A stretch of DNA of 64,000 nt from NCBI GenBank assembly GCA_002500665.1, contig DLRY01000025.1:117307-181306 (forward strand), given 5' to 3'. The notes below the pieces were generated by a model that made no database searches, had not been told where the DNA came from, and worked only from the letters and a program-made list of their open reading frames with translations. Positions within the stretch are counted from its first letter, which is position 1, and every line of letters starts with the position of its first letter. A program made the position numbers and the translations under genes. Below are positions 34,826 through 43,287 of this stretch, one piece after another. This stretch comes from Opitutia bacterium UBA7876. GTDB lineage: Bacteria; Verrucomicrobiota; Verrucomicrobiia; Opitutales; Seribacteraceae.

Positions 34826-36610
34826 TCAGGAACCATTCATGATCGGGAACAATTCGGGTTCCACGAAGGAAAGCGTCCAAAGGGTAGGAATCTCCACCAT
34901 CACTGGATCAAGCTTGTCGGGATCGGGAGCAATGAACTTTTGTCCCTCGATCTCGACCTTTTCCGGGCTGTGGCCGAAGGGGCTGACAGGAAAATACCTC
35001 ACGTTCGTGGACAGGGCCTCGGAATTGGCCACGATCGACGGGTGCATGTCCATCATGTATTCCCGCAGGACTTCCGAATTCTTTTCCACGATCTCCATAT
35101 CCAACTGCTTGTCGACGATGGGCCAGTGAATCCTCTCCCAGTCGAGCTCGTCGCGAAGAATATCGCATTTGCCGATCATAACCGCAACCGGAGTGTCAAT
35201 TTTATCCGCAATGCTTATGTTCTTATTTTGCTTAACGCGCACCTCCAGCTCGGCCATAATTACATCCTGCTGGTCGAGCCGCTTTTCGGCCCCCTCCATA
35301 CTGAACTGAGGGTCTTCGTGGCCACGTAGGGCCCGGCGGAACTCCGGGCTGGCAATGGGGTCGAAAAGAAAGAAGATAGCCGATGAACTGGCTACGTGAA
35401 GAGTCCCGGGCGATTCCTCGTTGGCGATACCGGGCTCGAAATGCTCGCCTGCATTGTCATAGAAGATGAGGGAGCAGTCATGACCCGTCCCGCGGGGATC
35501 GGAAAGGCTGAAGACGAAGGGACGAGGAAGAGCCACAACCCTATCGTGCCTCTGGAGCCTCTCGTACATCTCGCCTTCCAGCTGCGTCTTGATGAGCATG
35601 GCGTCGGTGGCGCTGCTTCCCGCAAAAAGACGGTTCTTCATCGAGTTGATGATGGCGTTGCAAGTCGGGTCGGCATCCCTGAAAGCCACACCGAATTCCT
35701 TGAAAAGAGTACGCTGAAGCTGCCTGACCAGGACCGAAAGGTAGTAGGACTTGCCCGCGCTTGGCGCCCCCACGATGGAGAAAATATGGTGGGGAACGTC
35801 CATGAAGCCGGGAGGAAGCTTGCGGTGACAATGGGCGCACGCGACGTCGGTGGTGGGCAGGCCCATGGCATCCATGGCCTGACCCTTGGAATTGAATTCG
35901 GTCGGAACGAAGCGGAGCATGGCGTCCTCGCCGAGCTTGCGGTCTCCCCGCAAGTCCTCGTGCACGGCGATGCTGAGGACGTCGGCCCGGTCGAACTTGA
36001 GCCAGCAGGTCGGGCAAGTGAATTCTCCCCGGTCGGGGTCTACCACGACCTGCTCTTCGATCAGGCCTTCTTCCTCTTCCTCCTCGTCCTCGGGGGGCTG
36101 CAGGAACTCGACCAGGTGAACGACCCAGAAGGGAACGTCCAGCCCCACCGGCTTGATGGCGCATTCCGAAAGGTCAGCCCCCATTTCGCGGATTTTTTCA
36201 AGGACCTCGTAGCGGGAGCACTGGGCGTAGTCCGTGCCGGTCCTGCCGTTGGTCAGGATCCACTGGCCCTTCTGAATCTGATCGGCCCATGCCTTGGGAT
36301 CCTTGCCGGCGAAGACGATGAGCGGGTATCCCAGAAACTGGAGCGTGCAAACCTCGTCGTCCTCGACGTTGAAAGGCTCGGCGAATGGGCCTCCGTTGAC
36401 GAGCAACCGCTCGTCGCCTTTCTTGTTGGGAACAATGCGGAAGGCGTTGCCCGACTTCTTGACCATACAGGCCCCCTCCCAGTCCTCTCCCCCGGGAACC
36501 TGCCAGTCCGCATTTCCCATGCAGCCCACGATGAAGGGGAACTTTTCGAGCATGCGGAACTGCCCTTCCAGGCAATCGAAGATCCCAATGGTGCTTTTCT
36601 TACCTAGCAT
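34826..36610 (-). CDS. DO-GTPase2-like GTPase with FHA-like N-terminus and zinc ribbon
   Basis: 594 residues. Residues about 1-100 look like an FHA domain, which binds phosphothreonine. An acidic run at about 175-185 precedes two CxxC knuckles (CPTC near 200, CAHC near 260) that could bind one zinc. The GTPase domain follows: Walker A GAPSAGKSY near 283-291, a Walker B-like IFYDNAGEHF near 384-394, and MIGKCD near 480 in the position of the NKxD guanine motif. This order fits the DO-GTPase2 family. It is the first gene of the run and lies next to GAP1, its usual partner. The zinc ribbon and FHA part suggest regulated recruitment. Soluble, cytoplasmic. Confidence 0.78.
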   Translation of the reverse strand: MLGKKSTIGIFDCLEGQFRMLEKFPFIVGCMGNADWQVPGGEDWEGACMVKKSGNAFRIVPNKKGDERLLVNGGPFAEPFNVEDDEVCTLQFLGYPLIVFAGKDPKAWADQIQKGQWILTNGRTGTDYAQCSRYEVLEKIREMGADLSECAIKPVGLDVPFWVVHLVEFLQPPEDEEEEEEGLIEEQVVVDPDRGEFTCPTCWLKFDRADVLSIAVHEDLRGDRKLGEDAMLRFVPTEFNSKGQAMDAMGLPTTDVACAHCHRKLPPGFMDVPHHIFSIVGAPSAGKSYYLSVLVRQLQRTLFKEFGVAFRDADPTCNAIINSMKNRLFAGSSATDAMLIKTQLEGEMYERLQRHDRVVALPRPFVFSLSDPRGTGHDCSLIFYDNAGEHFEPGIANEESPGTLHVASSSAIFFLFDPIASPEFRRALRGHEDPQFSMEGAEKRLDQQDVIMAELEVRVKQNKNISIADKIDTPVAVMIGKCDILRDELDWERIHWPIVDKQLDMEIVEKNSEVLREYMMDMHPSIVANSEALSTNVRYFPVSPFGHSPEKVEIEGQKFIAPDPDKLDPVMVEIPTLWTLSFVEPELFPIMNGS

Positions 36611-36671
36611 CTTGCGTGCGGAGTCGTAGGAAAGTGAGGAAAATCATCATAATTGAACGGAAAGTTCTACG

Positions 36672-36698
36672 ATTGTATGGGCGGGAATGGCAAAACAA
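36672..36698 (-). promoter_or_regulatory. weak promoter candidate for the GTPase operon
   Basis: In the 117 bp gap upstream of the GTPase gene, the minus strand has TTGTTT (36698-36693) and TACAAT (36677-36672) with a short 15 bp spacer. The -10 is good and the -35 and spacing are poor. No other better pair was found in this gap. Confidence 0.3.
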
Positions 36699-36727
36699 AT
36701 TTTCTGGCTCTGCCGGGGCGAAAAGGA

Positions 36728-38290
36728 TCAGGCTTCGGTCCTCTCGATTTGCATTGGGTTGGCATCCTTCAGCTCGTCGGGCAACAGCTCCTCGGGAAAA
36801 CCCTGATAGCAAACCGGGCGGGCAAAGCGGAGGATGGCTCCCGTACCCACGGAGGTCGACCGGCCGTCCGTGGTTGCGGGGTAAGGCCCACCATGCACCA
36901 CCGCGCCACATACCTCCACACCAGTGGGGAACTCGTTGAAGAGGAGACGCCCCGCCTTGGTCTCGAGAATATCGAGCAAAGGGCCGTAAGACGGCAGGTT
37001 CTCTTCCTTTCCGAAAACACTCGCCGTGAGCTGGCCCTCGAGGGCGTCGGCCACTTCATTCAACTCGCTTGAATCCTCATACGAGACGAGGAGGGTGGAA
37101 GGTCCGAAGACCTCTTCCAGCAGGCTTTCGTCGGAGAGAAAACTCCGGGCATCGCTGGTCAGGACGCAAGCCGTGGCATGGCACCGTCCATCCCCTGCGG
37201 TCTCCTCCGGAGCAAGCAGCAGATCCACCCCTTCCCTGCCCGCAAGGGTTTCCACGCCTTGTCCATAGGCTTTGCGTATGCCCTCGTGCAGCATAGGCGC
37301 CGCTGCAGTCTCCCTCATCTTGGACAGGAAGGATTCCACGAAACGCTCCCCCTGCTCCCCCGCCGGGAACAGGACGATCCCGGGGTTGGTGCAAAACTGT
37401 CCGGCGCCAAGGGTTGCCGAGCCATGAAGCCCGGTTGCTATCTCATCCATCTTGGCGTCTCCGAGGCCCGGCATCACGAAGATCGGGTTGACGCTGCTCA
37501 TCTCCGCGAAAACGGGGATGGGCTCCGGACGCTGCGAAGCGAGGTCGAACAATGCCCGACCGCCTGCCCTCGAGCCGGTAAACCCAACCGCCTTCACGGC
37601 AGGATGCGCCACCAAGGCTTGGCCAACGGTCCGTCCCTCCCCGAAAATCAAAGAAAAAGCCCCTTCGGGCAGCCCGCAGGCCCGGACCGATTCCACCACC
37701 GCGCGACCCACAATCAAGGCGGTCGCAGGGTGGGCGTGATGAGCCTTGACGATGACAGGGCAACCGGCCGCCCAGGCCGAGGCCGAATCGCCGCCTGCGA
37801 CCGAGAAGGCCAAGGGAAAGTTGCTCGCGCAGAAGACCGCCACCGGACCGACGGGACGGAGCATGGAACGCAAATCCGGCTTAGGGAGCGGTTGTCGCTC
37901 GGGCTGGGCCCGGTCGATCCTCGCGTCAACCCAGTTTCCCGCCTCGACCAAGCCGGCGAACATTCTCAACTGGGCCGAGGTGCGACCCGTCTCGCCGCGG
38001 ACGCGGGGCTCGGGAAGCCCGGTTTCGGCGGTCATGCTCCCGACCAGTTCATCCACCACCCCGTCGATCCGTTCCGCAAGGTCGCGCAGAAACTCGGCCT
38101 TCTTGGCCCCGCTTAGGCCAGCCATTACTGGAGCGGCTCCGGCCGCCAGGTCGCAAGCCTTGGCCAGATCCTCTTCGGAGGCGTGGCAAAAGGCCGGTTC
38201 CAGGGAATCGCCGGAGGACGGGTTGCGCGCAGTGAAGGTGGAATCGGTCGCGATTCCCCTCGAGAAGCCTATCAGGGATGACTCAGTCAT
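36728..38290 (-). CDS. 2,5-dioxovalerate (alpha-ketoglutaric semialdehyde) dehydrogenase
   Basis: 520 residues, an NADP-type aldehyde dehydrogenase. Visible motifs are PVGPVAVFCASNFPLAF in the Rossmann part, VKAHHAHPATA, the GFTGSRAGGRALFDL loop, the general-base Glu in EMSSVNPIF, and the catalytic Cys in GAGQFCTNPG. The FCTNPG context and VKAHHAHP are typical of the subgroup that oxidises 2,5-dioxopentanoate to 2-oxoglutarate. It lies 40 bp downstream of the FAH-family dehydratase gene, which fits the last two steps of the oxidative arabinose/xylose (Weimberg-type) pathway. The substrate is inferred from family and neighbour. Confidence 0.88.
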   Translation of the reverse strand: MTESSLIGFSRGIATDSTFTARNPSSGDSLEPAFCHASEEDLAKACDLAAGAAPVMAGLSGAKKAEFLRDLAERIDGVVDELVGSMTAETGLPEPRVRGETGRTSAQLRMFAGLVEAGNWVDARIDRAQPERQPLPKPDLRSMLRPVGPVAVFCASNFPLAFSVAGGDSASAWAAGCPVIVKAHHAHPATALIVGRAVVESVRACGLPEGAFSLIFGEGRTVGQALVAHPAVKAVGFTGSRAGGRALFDLASQRPEPIPVFAEMSSVNPIFVMPGLGDAKMDEIATGLHGSATLGAGQFCTNPGIVLFPAGEQGERFVESFLSKMRETAAAPMLHEGIRKAYGQGVETLAGREGVDLLLAPEETAGDGRCHATACVLTSDARSFLSDESLLEEVFGPSTLLVSYEDSSELNEVADALEGQLTASVFGKEENLPSYGPLLDILETKAGRLLFNEFPTGVEVCGAVVHGGPYPATTDGRSTSVGTGAILRFARPVCYQGFPEELLPDELKDANPMQIERTEA

Positions 38291-38330
38291 GACTTGTGAT
38301 CTTGGGTGGTGGGAAGGATAAAGCGCTAGC

Positions 38331-39170
38331 CTAACGTACAGTGTTGGTCAACACTCCGATTGAATCGATGCGGATGGAAACCTCATCCCCTCCCTTGAGG
38401 GTGAAATCGTTGCCCGGAACGATGCCCGTTCCAGTCATTAGGAAGACACCTTGTCGGAAGCTGGTTTCCCGGAAGAGGAAGCCGACCAGTTCCTCAGGGG
38501 AACGCTTCATTTGCTCAAGGGAAGTCGAGCCGGAGAAAACTTCCTCGCCATCCCGGGCAATGGTAAGCCCGACCCCGGTATCCGGCCCCAGGGGCTCTTC
38601 GGGAACGTAGAGGCCCGGTCCCAGGCAGGCGCACTCGTCGAAAGTCTTGGCCTGGGGCAAATAAAGCGGGTTTTCCCCCTCGATACTCCGGGAGGACACG
38701 TCGTTGCCGATGGTGTAGCCCACGATCTTGCCCGAGGAGGTGGCGAAAAGAGTAAGCTCGGGCTCCGGCACGTCCCACTCGGAGTCCTTGCGGATGCGAA
38801 AAGGAGCGTTCGGGCCCACCACCCGGGCCGGGGTTGCCTTCATGAAGATTTCGGGCCTCTCGGCCTGATACACCCGGCTGTAGAAGTCCCCTCCGCCGGC
38901 ATCCTGGGATTCCTCCATCCTAGCCAAGCGACTCGAATAATAGGTAACCCCAGCCGCCCAGACCTCCTGGGAACCGATCGGAGCCAGAAGGTCGGCGCCA
39001 TTCTCCGCGACACTCCGTTCAAGCGGGTGCGCCTCCTCCCACTCGCTTTCGAGGCAAGAGCGCAGGTCGTCCCGGTTGATCAATTCATCCCAGCCTATGC
39101 TCAAGGCGAGCTTTCGGGACTCCCCATCCCTTTCCAGGACATGGGCTTGTGATTTTTTATACAAATGCAT
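38331..39170 (-). CDS. fumarylacetoacetate-hydrolase-family dehydratase, probable 2-dehydro-3-deoxy-pentonate dehydratase
   Basis: 279 residues, FAH fold. Metal and active-site segments include AAGVTYYSSR, EIFMKATPARVVG, VPEPELTLFA (metal-binding acidic pair), GYTIGNDVSSRSIEGEN, and MTGTGIVPGNDFTLKGGDEVSI. This subgroup includes L-2-keto-3-deoxyarabonate/xylonate dehydratase, which yields 2,5-dioxopentanoate. That is the substrate of the dehydrogenase encoded just downstream. The ATG start lies after a weak ribosome site. Related FAH-family hydrolases are possible; the pairing favours the pentonate assignment. Confidence 0.8.
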   Translation of the reverse strand: MHLYKKSQAHVLERDGESRKLALSIGWDELINRDDLRSCLESEWEEAHPLERSVAENGADLLAPIGSQEVWAAGVTYYSSRLARMEESQDAGGGDFYSRVYQAERPEIFMKATPARVVGPNAPFRIRKDSEWDVPEPELTLFATSSGKIVGYTIGNDVSSRSIEGENPLYLPQAKTFDECACLGPGLYVPEEPLGPDTGVGLTIARDGEEVFSGSTSLEQMKRSPEELVGFLFRETSFRQGVFLMTGTGIVPGNDFTLKGGDEVSIRIDSIGVLTNTVR

Positions 39171-39222
39171 AAGGGTAATTCTTCGAGGGTTAGGATCTAG
39201 CCAGCGGATGGGAGGAACAGGT

Positions 39223-39298
39223 TGGTGGAGCCGAGCAGATTCGAACTGCCGACCTCGTCATTGCGAACGACGCGCTCTTCCAACTGAGCTACGGCCCC
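39223..39298 (-). tRNA. tRNA-Ala (anticodon CGC)
   Basis: A 76 nt cloverleaf including the encoded CCA end. Acceptor GGGGCCG pairs with CGGCTCC (one G-T), the D arm is GCTCAGTTGGAAGAGC, the anticodon loop TTCGCAA gives CGC (decodes GCG), and the T arm has GGCAGTTCGAATCTGCT. The discriminator is A, as in tRNA-Ala. Confidence 0.95.
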
Positions 39299-39347
39299 GT
39301 GAGGCGTCGATTTTTCCACAACCGACCCGAAGGTCAACCAAATCCCG

Positions 39348-40040
39348 TCAGGTCAGGTGATGAGAGGAGGAAGGACTATGTTCGGGAAAACCCGTTGCTT
39401 CTTCAGACACGGGATCTTCATGGGGCTTCGAGGGGGAAACCAGCTCTCCTTCCGCGACGCCCTCGGGCGATGAGGGGGACGAGGAACCCAACTCCACTTC
39501 GATCTTCTCGACGTCCAAACCGATCACCTTCAAACCGACCTTGTTCAAGGCTTCCTCCACCTTCTTCCCAAGGTCGTCGATAAGATGATTCGGAGCGGAC
39601 TTGATGCTCGCCGCCTTCATGGACCGAATGGTGGAGCGCATGCATCCAAGCGACAATTCATGAGCCAATTCATGAATCGAATTACGATCCCAGCCAAGCA
39701 AGCGCTCGGCTGCGTTTTCCATAACGCCGGATTGCGTGGAAATCCCCGTAATCAGCCTGGAGATTACGCCGACACCGGCATTATCCTCCGAAAAAAAACC
39801 TTTTTCTCCCAGATCAACCTCAATGGGTGAAAGGTCCAGCCAGGCGAAGTCCTGAATGACCGGCCAGACGAAAGCGGCTCCTCCATGGATGCAAAGGGAT
39901 GCTCGTCTGCCACCGGTTTTTCCATAGATGACCAAGACCTTATCGGACGGGCATCGCTTGTAGCGTTGTACCCAAAATAAGAACGTGCCAAAGACTATTA
40001 TCAGTACAACGACCAAAAACAAGATCAGCACGGGAGGCAT
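39348..40040 (-). CDS. short flotillin/SPFH-like membrane protein
   Basis: 230 residues with one N-terminal membrane helix (MPPVLILFLVVVLIIVFGTFLF). The following KRCPSDKVLVIYGKTGG, IHGGAAFVWPVIQDFAWLDL and PIEVDL match the start of flotillin SPFH domains. The later SPFH strands are replaced or missing, and the long flotillin coiled-coil (about 200 residues) is absent; full FloT is about 500 residues. A Ser/Pro-rich tail ends the protein. It could be a truncated or specialised flotillin at membrane microdomains. No NfeD gene is nearby. The ATG at 40040 fits the helix. Confidence 0.6.
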   Translation of the reverse strand: MPPVLILFLVVVLIIVFGTFLFWVQRYKRCPSDKVLVIYGKTGGRRASLCIHGGAAFVWPVIQDFAWLDLSPIEVDLGEKGFFSEDNAGVGVISRLITGISTQSGVMENAAERLLGWDRNSIHELAHELSLGCMRSTIRSMKAASIKSAPNHLIDDLGKKVEEALNKVGLKVIGLDVEKIEVELGSSSPSSPEGVAEGELVSPSKPHEDPVSEEATGFPEHSPSSSHHLT

Positions 40041-40124
40041 GACTCGATCAATTACCCAATGGTGGCTTTTTTCAATAAAAAATTTACAATATCCGCCAAT
40101 TCAATTCGGGAGGAGTGAAAAGTT

Positions 40125-41108
40125 TCATTTCTCGAGTTGCTGATCGATTTCCCGGATTTCCAGTTCCAGATCGCCAATGATTGCCTCGAGTTCCTCGGCC
40201 TCCCCCTCGTCTCCCTCGGAGCTTACGAAAACGAGCTCCCGGCGGAGGCTCGAAATTTCGTTATGGAGATGAAACTTTTCCTCGGAAAGATGATATTGCT
40301 CCATCAATTCCTCCTTTTGTTCCCCTTGGGCTTCCTTCATGCGGGCCTTTAGCTTCGTCCACTCGGCGGCCCGATCCTGGGCACGTAGGTGCATCTCCCG
40401 GGAGACGCTAAGGATTTCCCCGAGCATGTCGGCTTCCCTGCGCAGCTGATCGACGTTTCTTCTGGTTTCCTCGATTTCCAGCTTTCTGTGCTCAAGCTGG
40501 ACGCTTACCTCGAGATCCCGCTCGCGAATCCATAAGCTTTGCCCAAGTCGCTCCGCCTTGTCGTGCTGTTGGGCCTTCCTGGCAACGGCTACTTCCTCCC
40601 ATTGGCTGTGGATGGCTTTGGTTTTCTCGATCCTGGCGTTCAGCCGGTCAAGCCTATTCTCCAAGCGGTCCGCGGCGTCCTCGTCGTCATCCTGCTGGTG
40701 AAGTTCCAGCTCGACCTCCAGGCGATGGCTTTCCGACTCCAGTTCGAGGAGTCCAACCATACGGTGATGCCTCTCCAGCGCCCACGCGAAGGCGGATTCC
40801 CTTTGCTCTGCGTCGAGGTCCTTCGAGTCGATGATGCCTCTGAGACGACCGAGAGATTCGGTGCTTCGCTCGATCGAATTGGCTATGCCATCGACCTCCG
40901 CCTCGAGCATTTTCAAGTGAAACTCATCCTCTTCAGCCTCCGCTCCCTCAAACTCGGCCTCAAGTTCCTGCAGGGTGAATTTCCTTTCCTCGAGCTGCTC
41001 GGTGAGCTCGAAGAGGGTTTCCTCGAGTTCCGCCTTGAGCTCGTCTTGGCCGAGGGCAAGTAAGGTAGAAGCTAATAAAAGGGCAGTGAGTGGCAAAGGA
41101 TTTTTCAT
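40125..41108 (-). CDS. secreted coiled-coil protein, unknown family
   Basis: 327 residues from the ATG at 41108, followed directly by a signal peptide (MKNPLPLTALLLASTLLALGQ). The upstream reading to 41291 lacks one. Nearly all of the mature protein is an acidic, Leu-heptad coiled coil with repeated EL and EERK patterns and very few Gly or Pro residues. I recognise no family. It could be a periplasmic spacer or filament. It sits 84 bp from the SPFH gene and 112 bp from the propeller gene, so membership in an operon is uncertain. Confidence 0.65.
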   Translation of the reverse strand: MKNPLPLTALLLASTLLALGQDELKAELEETLFELTEQLEERKFTLQELEAEFEGAEAEEDEFHLKMLEAEVDGIANSIERSTESLGRLRGIIDSKDLDAEQRESAFAWALERHHRMVGLLELESESHRLEVELELHQQDDDEDAADRLENRLDRLNARIEKTKAIHSQWEEVAVARKAQQHDKAERLGQSLWIRERDLEVSVQLEHRKLEIEETRRNVDQLRREADMLGEILSVSREMHLRAQDRAAEWTKLKARMKEAQGEQKEELMEQYHLSEEKFHLHNEISSLRRELVFVSSEGDEGEAEELEAIIGDLELEIREIDQQLEK

Positions 41109-41220
41109 GGGGATGGTGAGCTTGGGGGTGGAAAAGTTGTTTGCGTTATTTTTTCGAAAAGCAGGGATGGTGCAAAGTTTGCCGCAAACATGCAACCGTT
41201 TCATGAGATCCGGCAAAACC

Positions 41221-42471
41221 TTATTCGTCCAGCGGCAACTCATAGCAAACCAGTTCACGGTCGCTGCGGGCATAGACGCGATTCCCTGCATAGGCAGGAT
41301 GAGCCCAGGTCTTGCCCACCAGTTGCTCGCGCCAATGCTCCCGGTAGCCCTCTTTGCTCAAGTTCAGAAAAACCAGTTCTCCCTCGGCGTTCAGGGAGAG
41401 GGCATTGCCACCATCCCCCGCCCATACCAGGCTCGCCTGCGGGTTTCGTCCCGCCGCAGTTAGACGGTGATCGTCGGTCCAAAGGATTTTGCCCGTCTTA
41501 AGCTCAAAGCAAGTGAGCCCGTTTCGACGCTCAACAAGATAGCAAAGACCTTTTCTATAAAGGGGTTGCGACATTAACCCGCACAGTTTTTCCTCATCTT
41601 TCCAAAGCAATTTCGCATCACCTGGATTCTCGCCCAACCGGATGGCCCGAGACCCATTCCAGTAGCCGCAGACCAAGGCGATTCCCTCCCTGTAGATGGG
41701 CATGGCAATGGATACTCCATATTTCACTTCGTAGGGTATTTCCCAGAGGTTTCCACCGCCACCCATAGGCAGGCCCATAATGCGGTTGGGTCCCCAGCAG
41801 ATCAATTCCCGCCTTCCACCTCTGAAAATAGGCAGGGGCGGGGCATAGCCGGCCTTTTTGTCCGACCCCACCTGCCAACGAGTCTTTCCCGTCTCCAGAT
41901 CGAGGGCAAGAATGCTCCCGGAAGGCCGAGCTCCTACGTGCAGAAGGATCTCTTTATCGACAACTTCAGGAGAACTTGAGAAACCCCAGATCGGCCGGGA
42001 CGCATTCGCTTCCTTGGCCAAGTCCCGAAACCATAGCCTCTTCCCGCTCCCCGCATCGAGGGCAAAGGCGTGCCCCATGGCCCCAAATCCCAAGACCTTC
42101 CCCCTGTGAAGTGTCAGGGAAGCCCGAGGACCTTTGCCATAGCTTAGGTCACCGTACTCGGAAGGGAATGAGAATCTCCACATCTCATTGCCGCTCAATG
42201 CATTAACACAAACAACCCTTTCCGTTTCCCCAAACTTGTCGGTGGGTGGACGGTCCATCGTGTAAACGCGGTCCCTGATGCACGTGACCCCAGAGTAACC
42301 GGGATTCAGGTCATATTTCCAGATCCGCTCCAGTCCCTTTTCGGGAAGCCTCTCGGAAACCTTGGGCCCGTTCCAGCTTCCATCCCCGCGCGGCCCCCGC
42401 CAACGAGGCCAGTCCTCCGCCGCCACAGGCTGTAGAAAAACGCAAATCAAGGGAAAGAAAAGCATCCTCAT
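41221..42471 (-). CDS. secreted PQQ-like beta-propeller protein (BamB-like)
   Basis: 416 residues with a signal peptide (MRMLFFPLICVFLQPVAA). The mature start EDWPRWRGPRGDGSW is the hallmark of PQQ-like propellers in PVC bacteria. Repeated blade motifs follow: LDAGSGKRLWFRDLA, LDLETGKTRWQVG, FELKTGKILWTDD. The fold resembles BamB, but the Trp-docking of a PQQ cofactor cannot be judged. It starts 4 bp after the SHD1-CAP gene and is probably the last gene of a uvrC-CAP-propeller operon. No Cys lipobox is present, so it is not a lipoprotein. Confidence 0.85.
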   Translation of the reverse strand: MRMLFFPLICVFLQPVAAEDWPRWRGPRGDGSWNGPKVSERLPEKGLERIWKYDLNPGYSGVTCIRDRVYTMDRPPTDKFGETERVVCVNALSGNEMWRFSFPSEYGDLSYGKGPRASLTLHRGKVLGFGAMGHAFALDAGSGKRLWFRDLAKEANASRPIWGFSSSPEVVDKEILLHVGARPSGSILALDLETGKTRWQVGSDKKAGYAPPLPIFRGGRRELICWGPNRIMGLPMGGGGNLWEIPYEVKYGVSIAMPIYREGIALVCGYWNGSRAIRLGENPGDAKLLWKDEEKLCGLMSQPLYRKGLCYLVERRNGLTCFELKTGKILWTDDHRLTAAGRNPQASLVWAGDGGNALSLNAEGELVFLNLSKEGYREHWREQLVGKTWAHPAYAGNRVYARSDRELVCYELPLDE

Positions 42472-42475
42472 GGCT

Positions 42476-43282
42476 TTAGAAGAAATTCTGGGTCACGTAG
42501 ACGTGTTCGCGCACGATGGCAATGCCCACGCCGAAATACGCCTTGGAAGGATCGAGCAGGTTTTCCCGGTGGGCCGGGCTATCAAGGAAGCCCTGTACGA
42601 CTTGGCGGGCGATCATGGCTTCCGTCTGCCACCGGATGGTTCTTCCCACCACCTTTTCATTCCTTTTTCCCTGCCTGATGGAAAGGTAGCGCCCCACCCT
42701 GCCGATGTTCTCGGAGAATCCGGGACGAGGTTTTCCGTCCGGGCTCTTCACGAGTCCGGAAAAACCGGCTTTGCGGGCCCTTGCAGTGGGATCGTCGCCA
42801 TCAGGGTTGTAGTGGGAGAAAAAACCCCTCGAGCCCATATCCAGGCTGTGGGCACGGGCAATGCCTGCGATCTCCTTAATATCACGCAACTCACTGATTT
42901 TATGGGCTTTACGAACTTCATTCGCTAGGGATACAACGGCTTTTTCGAGGAGTTCTACGGAGATGGGAGGAGCGGCCGCAAGCTCCTTGTCGGAGAGGAT
43001 GGGAAACTTTCCCTGCAGAGACGGGGATAGGGCCTTTCGGGGCTCTTCCCGACCCCGGATTTTCTCAAGGTGTTCCCGATCGGCTGGGCTCAGTCGCAAA
43101 AGAGGAAAGGAATACTCCCTTCCGTCCTTCAGAAGGATGACTTCCTGCCCCTTCACCGCCTTAAGGAGAGCCCTCGTCTCACGCCCGTCCACGTCCCTCC
43201 AGATACGAGCCTCCGCACCCGCGGCAATGGCATGACCAAAAGCCCAAAAAACAACAAAGGCCGGAAAGCGAGGAATCCCCAT
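42476..43282 (-). CDS. secreted SHD1-domain plus CAP/SCP-domain protein
   Basis: 268 residues from the ATG at 43282; an upstream TTG would overlap uvrC. After a signal peptide, residues about 28-75 form an SHD1-type domain (EARIWRDVDGRETRALL, then VILLKDGREYSFPLLRLS, then DREHLEKI). The C-terminal half is a CAP/SCP domain with VNEVRKAH-like ANEVRKAHKI, SLDMGSRGFFSHYNPDG, GFSENIGR and FLDSPAHRENLLDP, including the usual His and Glu residues. CAP proteins are extracellular; activity is unknown. It lies 5 bp after uvrC. In yeast Sla1 the SHD1 domain binds NPFxD peptides, and an NPFD-repeat protein is encoded at 17382-18344. Confidence 0.82.
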   Translation of the reverse strand: MGIPRFPAFVVFWAFGHAIAAGAEARIWRDVDGRETRALLKAVKGQEVILLKDGREYSFPLLRLSPADREHLEKIRGREEPRKALSPSLQGKFPILSDKELAAAPPISVELLEKAVVSLANEVRKAHKISELRDIKEIAGIARAHSLDMGSRGFFSHYNPDGDDPTARARKAGFSGLVKSPDGKPRPGFSENIGRVGRYLSIRQGKRNEKVVGRTIRWQTEAMIARQVVQGFLDSPAHRENLLDPSKAYFGVGIAIVREHVYVTQNFF

Positions 43283-43287
43283 GTCTT

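Noticed and set aside
17382..36610. Direct assignment of the run as a Zorya system
   Set aside because: The motor parts are similar in kind, but no ZorC, ZorD or ZorE-like gene is present, and neither B subunit has an OmpA-type domain.
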